A stretch of 13,230 nucleotides of DNA, taken from an uncultured Collinsella sp. Its GTDB lineage: Bacteria > Actinomycetota > Coriobacteriia > Coriobacteriales > Coriobacteriaceae. Each line of letters begins with the position of its first letter. The first letter of the stretch is position 1. Both the position numbers and the translations under genes were made by a program. Under the pieces are notes generated by a model, which saw nothing but the letters and a program-made list of their open reading frames with translations, made no database searches and was not told the origin of the DNA. The stretch covers positions 1 through 13,230 of the forward strand of contig CAJLAN010000024.1 in NCBI GenBank assembly GCA_905204635.1, read 5' to 3'. Positions 6,025 to 12,006 of this stretch are shown in pieces.

Positions 6025-6978
6025 ATGGAACCTAAGCAGTACTACATCGGCATCGACGTCGGCGGCACCTCGGTTAAGGAGGGCCTGTTCGACGAGGACG
6101 GCAACCTGCTTGCCAAGGCCAGCGTGCCCACGCCTCCCATCGTTGACGCTGCGGGCTTTGCCGCGGTGACCGAGGCTATCGACCAGGTGGTCGCCAAGGC
6201 GCAGATTCCGCGTGCCTTTGTGGCGGGCATTGGCCTGGCCGTTCCGTGCCCCATCCCGGCATCGGGCGATGCCAAGGTCAAGGCCAACATTGCCATTAAC
6301 CTGCCCGAGCTGAGGATCGCCATTCAAAAGCACTGCCCCGACGCGGTCGTTAAGTACGAGAACGATGCCAACGCCGCTGCCATGGGCGAGGCCTGGCTCG
6401 GTTCTGCCAAGGGCGTGCAGAACGTCGTGATGGTCACCATCGGTACCGGCGTGGGCGGCGGCGTAATCGTCAACGGCGACGTGGTATCGGGCGTTGTGGG
6501 TGCCGGCGGCGAGATTGGCCACATGTGCCTGAACCCGGCTGAGGAGCGCACCTGCGGCTGTGGCGGCCATGGCCATCTGGAGCAGTATTCCAGCGCCACT
6601 GGCGTGGTGAGCAACTACCTTGCTGAGTGCAAGAAGGCGGGCGTCGAGCCCATCGAGCTCACCGGGCCTTCTGATTCCAAGGACGTGTTCCAGGCCTGCC
6701 GCGAGGGTGACAAGCTCGCGCTGGCAGCTGCTGATACCATGGCCGACTATCTCGGCCGTGCCCTGGCGCTTATTGCTAACGTGGTTGACCCCGAGATGTT
6801 CCTGATCGGTGGCGGCGCGTCCGCTTCGGCCGATGTCTACCTCGACAAGGTCCGCGAGCACTTCCAGCGCTACGCGCTTTCCGCCTCGCGCGAGACGCCC
6901 ATCAAGGTCGCTTCGCTCGGCAACGACGCCGGCATCATCGGCGCCGCCGACGTAGCCCTGCGCGCCGCCGGTAAATAG
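6025..6978 (+). CDS. ROK-family sugar kinase (glucokinase-like)
   Basis: Phosphorylates a free hexose with ATP in the cytoplasm. The 317 residues show the ATP phosphate-binding motif GIDVGGTSVKEG (residues 9-20), the catalytic Asp114 in YENDANAAA, the glycine-rich GTGVGGGVI and the sugar-site GGEIGH (Glu163, His166). The zinc-site region is CGCGGHGHLEQYSS (177-190). Most ROK proteins have a third Cys where this one has His184, an unusual but metal-compatible change. ATG 6025 is chosen because AAAGGTG lies 7 nt upstream and the family's N-terminus starts here; ATG 5998 and the frame open from 5959 are less likely. Next to a phospho-beta-glycosidase and PTS, its likely job is rescuing the non-phosphorylated product, glucose or mannose. 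The kinase family is secure, the sugar is not. Confidence 0.9.
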   Translation: MEPKQYYIGIDVGGTSVKEGLFDEDGNLLAKASVPTPPIVDAAGFAAVTEAIDQVVAKAQIPRAFVAGIGLAVPCPIPASGDAKVKANIAINLPELRIAIQKHCPDAVVKYENDANAAAMGEAWLGSAKGVQNVVMVTIGTGVGGGVIVNGDVVSGVVGAGGEIGHMCLNPAEERTCGCGGHGHLEQYSSATGVVSNYLAECKKAGVEPIELTGPSDSKDVFQACREGDKLALAAADTMADYLGRALALIANVVDPEMFLIGGGASASADVYLDKVREHFQRYALSASRETPIKVASLGNDAGIIGAADVALRAAGK

Positions 6979-6980
6979 CT

Positions 6981-7022
6981 GGTGCAAGGGGGTCAGGTTA
7001 CTTTGCACCAACACGGTGCAAA
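6981..7022. repeat. Three-armed GGTGCAA element between the kinase and ppaC genes
   Basis: GGTGCAA (6981-6987), TTTGCACC (7002-7009) and GGTGCAAA (7015-7022) alternate in orientation. The middle arm can pair with the left arm (7 bp) or the right arm (8 bp, 5-nt loop AACAC), but not both. The spacer contains GGGGGTCAGGTTACT, and AAAAGGGACAGTC follows, resembling the GGGAC-type repeats elsewhere in this window. No U-run follows, so it is not a classical terminator. Confidence 0.65.
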
Positions 7023-7099
7023 AGGGACAGTCTTGGCCCCATGCCTGCCCCAAAATATGCCGTGACCCTTCCGTCTGCGAAGGCTCGGCATCGGCGTGC

Positions 7100-7105
7100 T
7101 ACCAT
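7100..7105 (+). promoter_or_regulatory. Candidate -10 box of ppaC
   Basis: TACCAT(A), identical to the box upstream of the ROK kinase, lies 38 nt before the ppaC ATG. No convincing -35 hexamer was found at normal spacing. Confidence 0.35.
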
Positions 7106-7143
7106 AGCTACGTCCAAGTACACATATCAAGTGGAGGATATCC

Positions 7144-8067
7144 ATGGCAAACGTTCCTGTCTTTGGTCACCAGAACCCCGATAACGACGCCATCATGAGC
7201 GCCGTCGTCCTGTCCCAGCTGCTCAACCAGGTTGAGTATGCCGGCAACACCTACGAGGCCTGCGCCCTTGGTCAGCTTCCGGCCGAGTCCGCCAAGCTGC
7301 TCGCCGACGCCGGCATCGCCGAGCCCCGCGTGATCGAGTCCGTCGAGGCCGGTCAGCTCGTCGTCCTCACCGACCACAACGAGTCTGCCCAGTCCGTCGC
7401 CGGCCTTAAGGACGCCACGGTCTTTGGCGTTGTCGATCATCACCGCATCGGCGACTTCGAGACCGCCGGCCCGCTGCACTACATCTGCCTGCCCTGGGGC
7501 TCCAGCTGCACCATCGTCACCAAGCTCGCCGGCGTGCTCGGCGTTGAGCTTTCCGACGTCCAGGCTAAGCTGCTGCTCTCGGCCATGATGACCGACACGC
7601 TCATGCTCAAGAGCCCCACCACCACCGATGTCGACCGCGCCGTCGCCGCCAAGCTCGGCGAGCAGGTGGGCGTCGACCCGGTCAAGTTTGGCATGGAGGT
7701 CTTCCTCACCCGTCCGTCCGGCTCCTTTACCGCTGCCGAGATGGTCGGCAACGACATCAAGATGTTCGAGCCCGCCGGCAAGAAGCTGCTCATCGGCCAG
7801 TACGAGACTGTCGACAAGACCCGCGCACTCGGCATGATCGACGAGATTCGCGAGGCCATGCGCGCCTACGCTGCCGAGAAGGGCGCTGACGGCATTGTCC
7901 TGTGCATCACCGACATCATGGAGGAGGGCTCGCAGGTCCTGCTCGAGGGCGAGACCGAGGCCGCTCAGAAGGGCCTGGGCATTGCCGACGAGCACGACGG
8001 CGTCTGGATGCCGGGCGTCCTCTCCCGTAAGAAGCAGGTCGCTGCCCCCATCATGGCCGCCTGCTAG
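7144..8067 (+). CDS. ppaC: Manganese-dependent inorganic pyrophosphatase (family II, DHH/DHHA2)
   Basis: Hydrolyses pyrophosphate to two phosphates in the cytoplasm, pulling biosynthetic reactions forward. The 307 residues have the normal length of a family II enzyme without CBS domains. Metal ligands are all visible: His9, Asp13 and Asp15 in GHQNPDND, Asp77 in LTDHNE, Asp98-His99-His100 in VVDHHR, and Asp151 in MMTDT. The C-terminal DHHA2 domain carries the substrate-binding SRKKQ (residues 294-298). GGAGG lies 6 nt upstream of ATG 7144. It has its own candidate promoter and a strong terminator, so it is probably monocistronic. The identification is secure. Confidence 0.97.
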   Translation: MANVPVFGHQNPDNDAIMSAVVLSQLLNQVEYAGNTYEACALGQLPAESAKLLADAGIAEPRVIESVEAGQLVVLTDHNESAQSVAGLKDATVFGVVDHHRIGDFETAGPLHYICLPWGSSCTIVTKLAGVLGVELSDVQAKLLLSAMMTDTLMLKSPTTTDVDRAVAAKLGEQVGVDPVKFGMEVFLTRPSGSFTAAEMVGNDIKMFEPAGKKLLIGQYETVDKTRALGMIDEIREAMRAYAAEKGADGIVLCITDIMEEGSQVLLEGETEAAQKGLGIADEHDGVWMPGVLSRKKQVAAPIMAAC

Positions 8068-8083
8068 GTTTAGTTCACTAAAC
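8068..8083 (+). other. Small perfect hairpin directly after ppaC
   Basis: GTTTAG-TTCA-CTAAAC forms a 6-bp stem beginning at the base after the ppaC stop codon and just before the terminator. It may simply extend the terminator structure. Confidence 0.35.
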
Positions 8084-8086
8084 GCC

Positions 8087-8126
8087 ACGACCGGATCGCG
8101 GACGCCCCGCGCTCCGGTCGTTTTTT
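8087..8126 (+). terminator. Intrinsic terminator of ppaC
   Basis: ACGACCGGA (8087-8095) pairs perfectly with TCCGGTCGT (8113-8121), with an inner GCGG/CCGC pairing, and is followed by TTTTTT. This is a textbook rho-independent terminator that should insulate ppaC from nhaA. Confidence 0.88.
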
Positions 8127-8159
8127 GTGCATGGCGCCGCGTCGTCTCTTGGACAGGCG

Positions 8160-8320
8160 TGCCCGTGCCGTTGGGCAAATAATGTTCAACCTGTGGTTCC
8201 GCTTTTCGGCCACGCCTGCGTGCTTGTCGTGCAGGGTAGGCTAGATGCAAGCGTAATACGTTAGAGCGCGGCGCCGCCACTTGGGCGGGCCGTGCTTTTT
8301 TAAGACGGGAGCCTTCCCGT
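8160..8320 (+). promoter_or_regulatory. Structured leader upstream of nhaA, possible attenuator
   Basis: Between the ppaC terminator and nhaA lies a non-coding stretch of about 200 nt with successive hairpins. TGCCC/GGGCA spans 8160-8177. GTGG..CCG/CGG.CCAC spans 8193-8213. CCTGC/GCAGG spans 8215-8235. A terminator-like stem follows at 8266-8301. ACGGGA-GCCT-TCCCGT (8305-8320) ends directly before the GAAAGGAG ribosome binding site. No confident promoter could be placed, so how much of this is transcribed with nhaA is unknown. Cation antiporter genes are known riboswitch targets in other bacteria, but no known class was recognised here. Confidence 0.4.
8266..8301 (+). terminator. Terminator-like hairpin just upstream of nhaA
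   Basis: GCGCGGC (8266-8272) pairs with GCCGTGC (8289-8295) with one G-U pair, and CCGCC (8274-8278) pairs with GGCGG (8284-8288), leaving one bulged G and the loop ACTTG. Six Ts follow at 8296-8301. By structure it is an intrinsic terminator, yet it lies 33 nt before the nhaA start codon and well after the ppaC terminator. Confidence 0.65.
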
Positions 8321-8334
8321 GAAAGGAGCCGCCC

Positions 8335-9693
8335 ATGGCAGCACCCGAGCAGCTGTTCAACGTCCGTGAGCGCAAGCGTTTTGAGCGTCACGACATCTGG
8401 GAGCGCATCGCCGAGAACGGCACGATTTCCGCCGCCGTCATGGTCTTCGCCGCCATCGCCGCCGTCATTTGCGCCAATACCGATGCCTACGAGGCCATCC
8501 ATCACTTTTTGGAGACCCCGCTGTATGTGGGTCTGGGCAACCTTACGGCCGGTCTCACCGTTGAGCTTTTCGTCAACGACTTTCTCATGGCGATTTTCTT
8601 TTTGTTGGTGGGTATTGAGCTTAAGTACGAGATGACGGTCGGCGAGCTCAAGAATCCGCGTCAGGCCATGCTTCCCATGCTGGCGGCCGTGGGTGGCGTC
8701 GTCGTTCCCGCCTGCATCTACCTGATCTTTAACCATGCCGGCGCCCGCAACGGTTGGGCCATCCCCATGGCAACCGATATTGCCTTTGCGCTGGGCGTGC
8801 TGTCGCTTTTGGGCAACCGCGTGCCCAACGGCGTGCGCGTGTTCTTCTCGACGCTCGCCATCGCCGACGACCTTATCTCCATCGCCGCCATCGCCATCTT
8901 CTACGGTCAGAGCCCCAATCCGTTTTGGTTGGGCGCCGCTGCGCTTGTGACCTGCGCGCTCGTGTGGCTCAACAAGACGCAGCATTACCGCCTTGCCCCG
9001 TATTCGGTACTGGGTCTGCTGTTGTGGTTCTGCATGTTCAAGAGCGGCGTACATGCCACGCTCGCCGGCGTCATCTTGGCCTTTACCATCCCGGCCAAGT
9101 GCGGCGTCAAGCTCGATAGCCTCACCGATTGGTTGGGCGAGTGCCTGCCGCTGCTTGATGACCGCTACGACGACGAGGCGCACATCTTGGGCCAGCATGA
9201 CTTTACCGTCTCGACCACCAGGGTCGAGCGCGTCATGCACCGCGTGACCCCGCCGCTCATCCGCATGGAGCGTCTGATCTCCACGCCGGTCAACTTTGTG
9301 ATTCTGCCGATCTTTGCGTTCGTGAACGCACAGGTTCGCCTAGTGGGCGTGGACATGAGCACGCTGCTCACCGACCCGGTGACGCTCGGCGTGTACTTTG
9401 GCATGCTGCTGGGCAAGCCGATTGGTATCTTTGGCATGACGTTTGCCCTGGTTAAGTTTAGGGTCTGCGAGCTGCCGCATAACGTTAACTGGCACATGAT
9501 TGCCGGTGTGGGCATTCTGGGCGGCATCGGCTTCACCATGTCGATCCTCATCAGCGGCCTTGCCTTCCCGACGGCCCAGTTTGAGGTTCTGGCTGCCAAG
9601 GCCGCCATCCTTGCTGGTTCTGTCACCGCTGCCGTGCTCGGCATGATCTACATGAGCGTGGTCTGCAAACACCCCGCGCCCAAAGACGAGTAA
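8335..9693 (+). CDS. nhaA: Na+/H+ antiporter NhaA
   Basis: Exports Na+ (or Li+) in exchange for protons across the cytoplasmic membrane, maintaining pH and sodium balance. Key residues of the family are present: Asp148 in MATDIAFALG, the ion-binding pair Asp178-Asp179 in LAIADDLIS, and Lys361 in LLGKPIGIF. The late GIGFTMSILISGLAF segment is also conserved. About twelve hydrophobic segments are visible. At 452 residues it is longer than the E. coli protein (388). Part of the excess is a roughly 40-residue acidic cytoplasmic insertion (about 262-305, containing LPLLDDRYDDEAHILG) before the segment aligned with E. coli RLEHVLHPW; similar long forms occur in other phyla. GAAAGGAG precedes ATG 8335. 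The identification is secure. Confidence 0.96.
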   Translation: MAAPEQLFNVRERKRFERHDIWERIAENGTISAAVMVFAAIAAVICANTDAYEAIHHFLETPLYVGLGNLTAGLTVELFVNDFLMAIFFLLVGIELKYEMTVGELKNPRQAMLPMLAAVGGVVVPACIYLIFNHAGARNGWAIPMATDIAFALGVLSLLGNRVPNGVRVFFSTLAIADDLISIAAIAIFYGQSPNPFWLGAAALVTCALVWLNKTQHYRLAPYSVLGLLLWFCMFKSGVHATLAGVILAFTIPAKCGVKLDSLTDWLGECLPLLDDRYDDEAHILGQHDFTVSTTRVERVMHRVTPPLIRMERLISTPVNFVILPIFAFVNAQVRLVGVDMSTLLTDPVTLGVYFGMLLGKPIGIFGMTFALVKFRVCELPHNVNWHMIAGVGILGGIGFTMSILISGLAFPTAQFEVLAAKAAILAGSVTAAVLGMIYMSVVCKHPAPKDE

Positions 9694-9710
9694 AAGCACA
9701 TACAAGTTTG

Positions 9711-9748
9711 AAAACGCCGCCTGTGGACACCATCACAGGCGGCGTTTT
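9711..9748. terminator. Bidirectional intrinsic terminator between nhaA and the convergent small gene
   Basis: AAAACGCCGCCTGTG (9711-9725) pairs perfectly over 15 bp with CACAGGCGGCGTTTT (9734-9748) around an 8-nt loop. The A-run on one side and T-run on the other let it act in both directions, which suits the convergent genes on either side. Confidence 0.9.
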
Positions 9749-9775
9749 AGTCATTGGGGACGTTTTTAAATGACT
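9749..9775. repeat. GGGGACG-loop hairpin (REP-like)
   Basis: AGTCATT (9749-9755) pairs with AATGACT (9769-9775); the 13-nt loop is GGGGACGTTTTTA. It lies directly beside the bidirectional terminator and 3 nt from the stop codon of the minus-strand gene. The loop shares its core with the repeat arm at 1990. The likeness to REP-type elements is from memory, not from a search. Confidence 0.5.
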
Positions 9776-9778
9776 AGG

Positions 9779-10033
9779 TTATTCCACGGTGCCGTAGACG
9801 GCGCCCCAGCCGTGGGCGGCCAAGGCGGAGTTGAGCTGGTCGCAAAGTGACTGGCGGTCGTAATAGCCGGGCGGTAGCAGGTTGACGATTTCCATGAGAT
9901 CGGGCGCCAGGTCCAAGATTTCGGCCTGTACGATCAGATCCAGGCGGTCGATGGCGTGGCGGTCGTAAAACAGTCCGTCGACCAGGCGCTGCAGGTCGCC
10001 GAATTCCTCGGCTTGGAACGATCCGTACTCCAT
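9779..10033 (-). CDS. Small hypothetical protein, 84 residues
   Basis: I do not recognise this protein. It is acidic, without a signal peptide or membrane segment, and looks mostly helical, with a C-terminal stretch LLPPGYYDRQSLCDQLNSAL followed by AHGWGAVYG. The start at ATG 10033 is supported by AAGGAGG 4 nt upstream on the minus strand; the frame is open to 10084 but has no better start. A proper ribosome binding site, a bidirectional terminator just beyond the stop codon and intergenic DNA on both sides support it as a real gene. It is divergent from the aminotransferase and convergent with nhaA. No function can be assigned. Confidence 0.75.
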   Translation of the reverse strand: MEYGSFQAEEFGDLQRLVDGLFYDRHAIDRLDLIVQAEILDLAPDLMEIVNLLPPGYYDRQSLCDQLNSALAAHGWGAVYGTVE

Positions 10034-10115
10034 AGTGCCTCCTTGGGCGCTCCACGTCGGCATGCGCGGCGATTCGTAATTCATTGCGATGGACTTAATC
10101 TATCACGGCTTCATA

Positions 10116-10158
10116 ACGTTGCGACGGTGGCGGTCTATACTTAGAAGAATTGCAACGT
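10116..10158. promoter_or_regulatory. Candidate -10 box and flanking inverted repeat upstream of the aminotransferase
   Basis: TATACT (10136-10141) lies about 40 nt before the aminotransferase ATG. The inverted pair ACGTTGC (10116-10122) and GCAACGT (10152-10158) is centred at 10137, on this -10 box. The arms would cover the -35 position and the first transcribed bases. No good -35 hexamer is visible. Confidence 0.4.
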
Positions 10159-10182
10159 ACCGCTTCGTGAAAGGTCGCACCC

Positions 10183-11487
10183 ATGCAGACGATCTACCAG
10201 AAGATGGAAACCACCGAACTCGATGCCGCCATCGAGGCGCTCAAAGCCGAGGTCGCCGAGGTCAAGGCCAAGGGCCTGGCGCTCGACATGGCTCGCGGCA
10301 AGCCGTCGCCCTCCCAGGTGGACATCTCTCGACCCATGCTCGATATCCTCAATGCCGATGCCGATCTGCACGACGGCAACGTCGACTGCTCCAACTACGG
10401 CTGCTTTGAGGGCATTCCCTCGGCACGCAAGCTGGCGGGGGAGTTCCTGGGTTGCCCCGCCGAGCAGACGCTCGTGCTGGGCTCGTCGAGTTTGCTGATC
10501 GAGCACGATATCGCCGGTATGTTCTGGCGCTGTGGCTCGTGCGGCAGCGAGCCCTGGGAGGCTTACGAGGCCGCGCACGACGGCAAGAAGGTCAAGTTCT
10601 TGTGCCCTGTTCCCGGCTACGATCGCCACTTTGGCATCACCGCCGACTTGGGTATCGAGAACGTTCCCGTCGCTATGACTGACAACGGCCCCGACATGGA
10701 CGAGGTCGAGCGCCTCGTTGCCGCCGACGATTCCATCAAGGGTATCTGGTGCGTGCCCAAGTATTCCAACCCCACGGGTATCACCTTTAGCGAGGACACC
10801 GTGCGTCGCCTGGTCGAGATGCCCACGGCCGCGCCCGATTTCCGTATCTTCTGGGACAACGCCTACTGCGTGCACGACCTGTACGATGAGACCGACAAGC
10901 TCGCCAACATCTTCGATCTTGCCCGCACGGCGGGCACCGAGGACCGCGTAGTGGCCTTTGCCTCGACGTCCAAGATCACCTTCCCGGGCGCCGGTATCGG
11001 CTTTATCGGTGCGAGCCCCGCGGTTATCGCGGAGTTCTCCAAGCGCCTGAAGGCCGGCCTCATCAGCGCCGACAAGCTCAACCAGCTGCGTCACGTGCGC
11101 TTCCTTCCCACCATCGAGGCGGTCAAGGAGCACATGAAAAAGCATGCCGAGTTCCTGCGTCCGCGCTTTGAGGCCGTTGAGCGCAAGCTCACCGAGGGCT
11201 TGGGCGACACGGGCTGCGCCACCTGGACGCATCCCCGCGGCGGCTACTTTGTGAGCTTCGATGGTCCCGAGGGCTCGGCCCAGAAGGTCGCCGCGCTTTG
11301 CGCCGACCTGGGTGTCAAGCTCACGCCGGCCGGTGCTACCTGGCCCTATGGCAAGGACCCGCGCGACACCAACATCCGCATCGCGCCGAGCTATCCCACG
11401 GTCGAGGACCTGGAGGCCGCGCTCGATGTGCTGGTGCTGGCCGTCAAGCTCGTCGCTGCCGAGCTTGCGCGTGCCGAGCGCGCCTAA
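10183..11487 (+). CDS. Aspartate aminotransferase, subgroup Ic (MocR-type, PLP-dependent)
   Basis: Transfers the amino group between aspartate and 2-oxoglutarate. This 434-residue protein resembles, from memory, the Corynebacterium glutamicum AspT type: LDMARGKPSPSQ near the N-terminus, PVPGYDRHFGI, YSNPTGI, WDNAYCVHDL (Asp225, Tyr228), the PLP lysine Lys264 in STSKITFPGAG, and Arg399 in NIRIAPS for the substrate carboxylate. It is a stand-alone enzyme with no fused DNA-binding domain, despite the MocR label of its Pfam family. AAGG lies 9 nt upstream of ATG 10183. Its own candidate promoter precedes it, and the stop codon sits in a weak GCGCG-CCTAA-CGCGC hairpin followed by GGTTTT. The STAS gene follows after 51 nt. 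The fold and class are secure; aspartate as main substrate is a strong inference. Confidence 0.9.
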   Translation: MQTIYQKMETTELDAAIEALKAEVAEVKAKGLALDMARGKPSPSQVDISRPMLDILNADADLHDGNVDCSNYGCFEGIPSARKLAGEFLGCPAEQTLVLGSSSLLIEHDIAGMFWRCGSCGSEPWEAYEAAHDGKKVKFLCPVPGYDRHFGITADLGIENVPVAMTDNGPDMDEVERLVAADDSIKGIWCVPKYSNPTGITFSEDTVRRLVEMPTAAPDFRIFWDNAYCVHDLYDETDKLANIFDLARTAGTEDRVVAFASTSKITFPGAGIGFIGASPAVIAEFSKRLKAGLISADKLNQLRHVRFLPTIEAVKEHMKKHAEFLRPRFEAVERKLTEGLGDTGCATWTHPRGGYFVSFDGPEGSAQKVAALCADLGVKLTPAGATWPYGKDPRDTNIRIAPSYPTVEDLEAALDVLVLAVKLVAAELARAERA

Positions 11488-11498
11488 CGCGCGGTTTT
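11478..11498 (+). terminator. Weak terminator-like hairpin at the aminotransferase stop codon
   Basis: GCGCG (11478-11482) pairs with CGCGC (11488-11492), with the stop codon in the loop; GGTTTT follows. The stem is short and the U-run interrupted, so read-through into the STAS gene is likely. Confidence 0.3.
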
Positions 11499-11538
11499 CC
11501 GTACTATCCGCACTTTCGATACGTAAAGGAGCGTATAC

Positions 11539-11853
11539 ATGGATTTGGGTATTTCCACCAACCCCACGCCGGAGATCTACACCATTAAGGTAACCGGCGA
11601 GATCGATATTTCTAACGCCGATAGCCTGCGCAATGCCATCGACCTGGCGCTCGAGCAGCCCACTGAGGCCGTTGAGCTCGATTTTGCCCAGGTGAGCTAC
11701 ATCGATTCGACGGGCATTGGCGTGCTCGTGGGCGCCGCGCACCACGCGGTCGACCACGGCAAGCGCTTTAGCTGCACCAATGTCCAGCCCCCGGTGATGC
11801 GCGTGGTTCAGCTGTTGGGTGTCGACCAGGAGATTTCGATCACCGCTGCATAA
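11539..11853 (+). CDS. STAS-domain protein, anti-sigma-factor antagonist type
   Basis: A 104-residue single STAS domain of the SpoIIAA/RsbV kind. Such proteins bind an anti-sigma kinase and free a sigma factor when their conserved serine is unphosphorylated. The core is visible: IYTIKVTGEIDISNADSLR, AVELDFAQVSYIDSTGIGVLVGA with the probable phospho-acceptor Ser57, and a C-terminal VVQLLGVDQEISI. AAAGGAG precedes ATG 11539 by 7 nt and lies in the loop of a small ATACG/CGTAT hairpin (11519-11536). No partner anti-sigma kinase, phosphatase or sigma gene is in the window, so its pathway is unknown. It is probably cytoplasmic. It lies downstream of the aminotransferase and may be read from it or from a TACTAT box near 11502. 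Confidence 0.9.
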   Translation: MDLGISTNPTPEIYTIKVTGEIDISNADSLRNAIDLALEQPTEAVELDFAQVSYIDSTGIGVLVGAAHHAVDHGKRFSCTNVQPPVMRVVQLLGVDQEISITAA

Positions 11854-11897
11854 TCTTTGCCCCCAAAAGGGCGTGCCGTTTGGCATATGTTTGTGAT

Positions 11898-11925
11898 GCG
11901 CTCGGACGTTTTGGCGTCCGGGCGC
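11898..11925. other. Strong hairpin abutting the tat -10 box
   Basis: GCGCTCGGACG (11898-11908) pairs over 11 bp, with one G-T pair, with CGTCCGGGCGC (11915-11925) around TTTTGG. The right arm ends at the base before TATACT (11926). No U-run follows in either direction, so it is an atypical terminator for the STAS gene or a binding site overlapping the tat promoter. Confidence 0.5.
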
Positions 11926-11931
11926 TATACT
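11926..11931 (+). promoter_or_regulatory. Candidate -10 box of the tat operon
   Basis: TATACT, preceded by GCGC as at the GH1 promoter, lies about 75 nt before the tatA/B start. The -35 position falls inside the adjacent hairpin and does not match consensus. Confidence 0.4.
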
Positions 11932-11974
11932 TGACCGAATGAATAGACGAGTTCCGGCCGAATGGCGCGGTGCG

Positions 11975-11994
11975 GGCTCGACTCACATCGAGCC
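11975..11994 (+). promoter_or_regulatory. Leader hairpin next to the tatA/B ribosome binding site
   Basis: GGCTCGA-CTCACA-TCGAGCC is a perfect 7-bp stem ending 2 nt before the GGAGG ribosome binding site (11997-12001). If transcription starts near 11938, it lies in the tat leader and could influence ribosome access. Confidence 0.45.
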
Positions 11995-12006
11995 TTGGAG
12001 GTATGT

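Noticed and set aside
6981..7022. The GGTGCAA element as a terminator of the kinase gene
   Set aside because: The stems are short and no U-run follows in either direction.
7108..9240. 710-codon open frame on the minus strand opposite ppaC and nhaA
   Set aside because: It lies antisense to two confidently identified genes, crosses their intergenic terminators and shows low-complexity Gly/Asp/His/Arg-rich translation typical of reversed high-GC codons.
10141..11886. 581-codon open frame on the minus strand opposite the aminotransferase and STAS genes
   Set aside because: Antisense shadow of two recognised proteins; no ribosome binding site and no recognisable domain.
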